DNA from: Chitinophaga alhagiae
Lineage (GTDB): Bacteria > Bacteroidota > Bacteroidia > Chitinophagales > Chitinophagaceae
Length of the DNA stretch: 64,000 nt
Direction: 5' to 3'
Assembly (NCBI RefSeq): GCF_003568665.1
Contig: NZ_QXMH01000005.1
Span: 248,001 to 312,000 of the forward strand
A model generated the notes under the pieces. The model was not told the origin of the DNA. It saw only the letters and a list, made by a program, of their open reading frames with translations, and did not search any database. Shown in pieces: positions 61,934-64,000 of this stretch (its first letter is position 1; the number at the start of each line of letters is the position of its first letter). Position numbers and translations under genes: made by a program.

Positions 61934-63661
61934 ATGCTTTCCCTTGACAAATTTCCCGCACTCGCCAAATTATTGCATGCCGGGGCAGATACACAGAACA
62001 AAGAGCTCAACAAAAGGGTGCACACCACCAATGTGATCAGCGTACTTACCGGCTCACTCTCATTTTTCATAGGCATTTTCCTGTTCGTACTCTCCGGCAG
62101 CCGGCTTATCCTGTACCCGGCACTGGTAGAAACGGCCCTGTTTGGCACGGTCATTCTGCTGAACTACCTCCGGCAATACTTCATGGCCGGGTTGTTCAGC
62201 CATATCACGCAATGTATGGCCACCATCTGCTTTGGGGTATTGCTGGGCCGCATTGTTGATGCGCAGCTCATGGCCGTGTTCCTGGTAGGTACGCCACTGC
62301 TGCTTTTCCGCGAGCGCAACATCCGCATATTGTGTATCCTCTTCAGCTGCATTACCATGGTGCTGCTGGAACTGAACGCCCACTACCATGTAGTGGAGCC
62401 CATTCCCATCAATACCAGCCTGCAGGTACTGTTCCGCAGCCTCTCCATAGCTGTCATCCTGTTCCTGAACGGCATTGTGCTGTTCTACTACGAAAGGAAC
62501 AGCCGCAGCCTGCTGCAACAGGTACAGCGCTCCAATAAAGACCTGGAGAAAGTAAGCGCGTCTAAAAGCGTATACGTGCGGGAAACCACCCACGAGCTGC
62601 GGGCGCCGCTCAACGCCATTCACAGCGTGAGCCAGTTTCTCCATAACGGCGAGTATGTGCCGGCAGACCTCCCCAGGTACCACCGCAGCCTGTACCACTC
62701 CTCCCACCTGGCGCTGGAGATCATCAACAACGTGCTGGAGCTGGCCAGTATTGAAAGCGGCAAGGTGCATGCGCTGGTAGTAAGAAAGATCAACATCCGG
62801 GAATGGCTGCACAACGCCACCGAAATTTTTGCCCAGCACGCCGCGTTCAAACAGGTAGACGTGCTGGCCACGGTAGATGACGATGTGCCGGAGCAGATCA
62901 ACTTTGACCCGGTGAAAGTAACGCAGATACTGAATAACCTGCTGAACAATGCCATCAAGTTCTCTTTTCCGCTCGGCAAAGTGACCGTTCATATATCCGG
63001 CGCGGCGGGCGGCTGGATGTTGTCTGTGCGGGACCAGGGCATGGGCATGGATCAGGAGCAGGTGAAACATATTTTCGATCCCTTTTTCACCACCCGCCAG
63101 TCTAACGCCTATGGCACCGGCCTGGGGCTGCATATTGCGCAAAACCTGGCCAATATGCTGAAAGGGCAAATTGCAGTGGAAAGCGAGCCCGGCAACGGCA
63201 CCGTGTTCAGGGTAACGCTGCCCTACCTGGAAGACCCGGCGCCCGCCATCAACGAGCCCGGGCCCGCCCATTTCCCCATACCCGAAGGAGTTTCCGTATT
63301 AGTGATCGACGATGACAGGATGAGCACAGAACTGTTGTGCAAATACCTTTCTTCCATCGGCATCCGCCCTATTACGGCTGCCACCGGGGAAGAAGGCTAC
63401 CAACTAGCCGTATCGGAAAAACCGGAACTGGTGCTGCTGGACATGGAATTGCCCGATCAGCCCGGCATGGAGCTGCTGGCCCGTTTCAAGGCCCAGCCTG
63501 TGCTGCGGCACATCCCGGTGATCTTTGTAAGCGGCAGCGCGTTTGCAGAAGACCAGGAAGCAGCCATGCAACAGGGCGCCGCCGGTTTTTTGACCAAACC
63601 CGTCTATTTCCCCAAAGTAAGGGCCATCATTTCCGGGGCCCTGTCACTCGTTGGCAACTGA
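61934..63661 (+). CDS. Hybrid sensor histidine kinase with C-terminal receiver
   Basis: The 575-residue protein has six or so membrane helices in the first 185 residues, a coiled linker, a HisKA domain with His220 in VRETTHELRAPLNAIHSVSQFL, an ATPase domain (NNLLNNAIKFSFP, VRDQGMGM, GTGLGLHIAQNLANML) and a receiver domain (VSVLVIDDDRMSTELL, Asp503 in LVLLDMELPDQPG, Lys in GFLTKPVYFPK). There is no output domain, so it needs a separate partner. It lies between the nitrate reductase operon and a terpene synthase and may control either, but no evidence links them. Confidence 0.93.
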   Translation: MLSLDKFPALAKLLHAGADTQNKELNKRVHTTNVISVLTGSLSFFIGIFLFVLSGSRLILYPALVETALFGTVILLNYLRQYFMAGLFSHITQCMATICFGVLLGRIVDAQLMAVFLVGTPLLLFRERNIRILCILFSCITMVLLELNAHYHVVEPIPINTSLQVLFRSLSIAVILFLNGIVLFYYERNSRSLLQQVQRSNKDLEKVSASKSVYVRETTHELRAPLNAIHSVSQFLHNGEYVPADLPRYHRSLYHSSHLALEIINNVLELASIESGKVHALVVRKINIREWLHNATEIFAQHAAFKQVDVLATVDDDVPEQINFDPVKVTQILNNLLNNAIKFSFPLGKVTVHISGAAGGWMLSVRDQGMGMDQEQVKHIFDPFFTTRQSNAYGTGLGLHIAQNLANMLKGQIAVESEPGNGTVFRVTLPYLEDPAPAINEPGPAHFPIPEGVSVLVIDDDRMSTELLCKYLSSIGIRPITAATGEEGYQLAVSEKPELVLLDMELPDQPGMELLARFKAQPVLRHIPVIFVSGSAFAEDQEAAMQQGAAGFLTKPVYFPKVRAIISGALSLVGN

Positions 63662-63766
63662 TATTTCAATATAACGGTAGTGCATCTTATCAGGCATGAC
63701 GTATCTTGAATATATTTATATTCATAGACACTCATATTACAGTAAACCTTTTAAAAGATGCATGTT

Positions 63767-64000
63767 ATGCCACAAGTCATCCTTCCCGGGCGGCTCTATT
63801 GCCCGTTTCCCTCCCTTATCAATTGCAATGTAGCCAACGCGGACCAACACACCGCCAACTGGCTGATGCGCTTCAACCTGGTGCGCTCTCCCGAACACCT
63901 GAAACATTATCGCCAGCAAGGCTTTGCATGGATGGTAGCCAGAATGTTCCCGAATGCGGATTATGAGGCCCTTTGCGCCTTTACCGACCTGAACACCCTC
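63767..64000 (+). CDS. Class I terpene synthase, N-terminal fragment
   Basis: The 78 visible residues run off the window. They match the N-terminus of bacterial class I terpene synthases (pentalenene/germacrene type): PFPSLINCNVANADQHTANWLMRFNLVRSPEHLKHYRQQG, then FAWMVARMFPNADYEALCAFTDL. The aspartate-rich DDxx(D/E) motif would follow outside the window. Chitinophaga encodes such enzymes, so the assignment fits the organism. An in-frame ATG three codons upstream (63758) is also possible. The product cannot be predicted from this part. Confidence 0.78.
   Translation, partial: MPQVILPGRLYCPFPSLINCNVANADQHTANWLMRFNLVRSPEHLKHYRQQGFAWMVARMFPNADYEALCAFTDLNTL

Overview
The window looks like a chromosomal segment of a moderately GC-rich member of the Bacteroidota, most likely Chitinophagaceae (Chitinophaga-like). 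Grounds: two SusC/SusD outer-membrane pairs, a FecI-type sigma with FecR, LytTR and 7TMR-DISM signalling proteins, lipoproteins with relaxed lipoboxes, a clade II nosZ cluster, a terpene synthase start, and many promoter elements of the Bacteroidota form TAnnTTTG, several with TTG or TTTG 19-20 bp upstream. I saw no rRNA, tRNA, CRISPR array, insertion sequence or phage module. Family assignments rest on motif recognition, not on searches.

Layout. 1-4.9 kb: bestrophin tail, ABC-F ATPase, secreted Ntn hydrolase, hicAB, and a GNAT-MarR pair with a dyad inside its promoter. 5.0-17.8 kb (minus strand): a FecI/FecR-SusC/SusD locus carrying a GH74-like propeller, a sulfatase, a glycerophosphodiesterase and a Tat-exported Gfo/Idh/MocA protein. 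18-23 kb: an FG-GAP-like secreted protein, a remnant of an outer-membrane barrel, AlkC, an inverted array of 11-bp repeats, and a LytTR two-component system whose predicted operator recurs upstream of a small membrane protein. 22.8-27.8 kb: a second SusC/SusD pair with no enzymes. 28.5-35.5 kb: stress and housekeeping genes (thioredoxin, GNAT, Dabb, SRPBCC, a 7TMR-DISM kinase, sugar isomerase, DUF2975, two VOC proteins, a GyrI-like protein). 35.7-44.3 kb: a sugar locus (GH2, DUF5107-TPR, AraC, MFS sugar porter) whose divergent control region holds seven dyads in a 46-bp tandem array; the last repeat supplies the AraC start codon. 44.4-47.6 kb: a MocR regulator, a GNAT and a compact GcvH-like/methyltransferase/small-protein unit, three of these genes looking leaderless.

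47.9-61.8 kb is a nitrogen-oxide respiration island: RIC repair protein, lipoprotein cytochrome c, nosZ, a membrane protein, nosL, nosD, nosF, nosY, an NsrR-like Rrf2 regulator, NarK with an unusual periplasmic insertion, and a nitrate reductase-type complex made of a NarI-like cytochrome b, a Nas/NarB-like molybdoenzyme, a four-cluster ferredoxin, a Tat-anchored Rieske protein and a small membrane protein. Together they suggest nitrate uptake and reduction plus N2O reduction, with no nitrite or NO reductase in the window. The window ends with a hybrid histidine kinase and the first codons of a class I terpene synthase.
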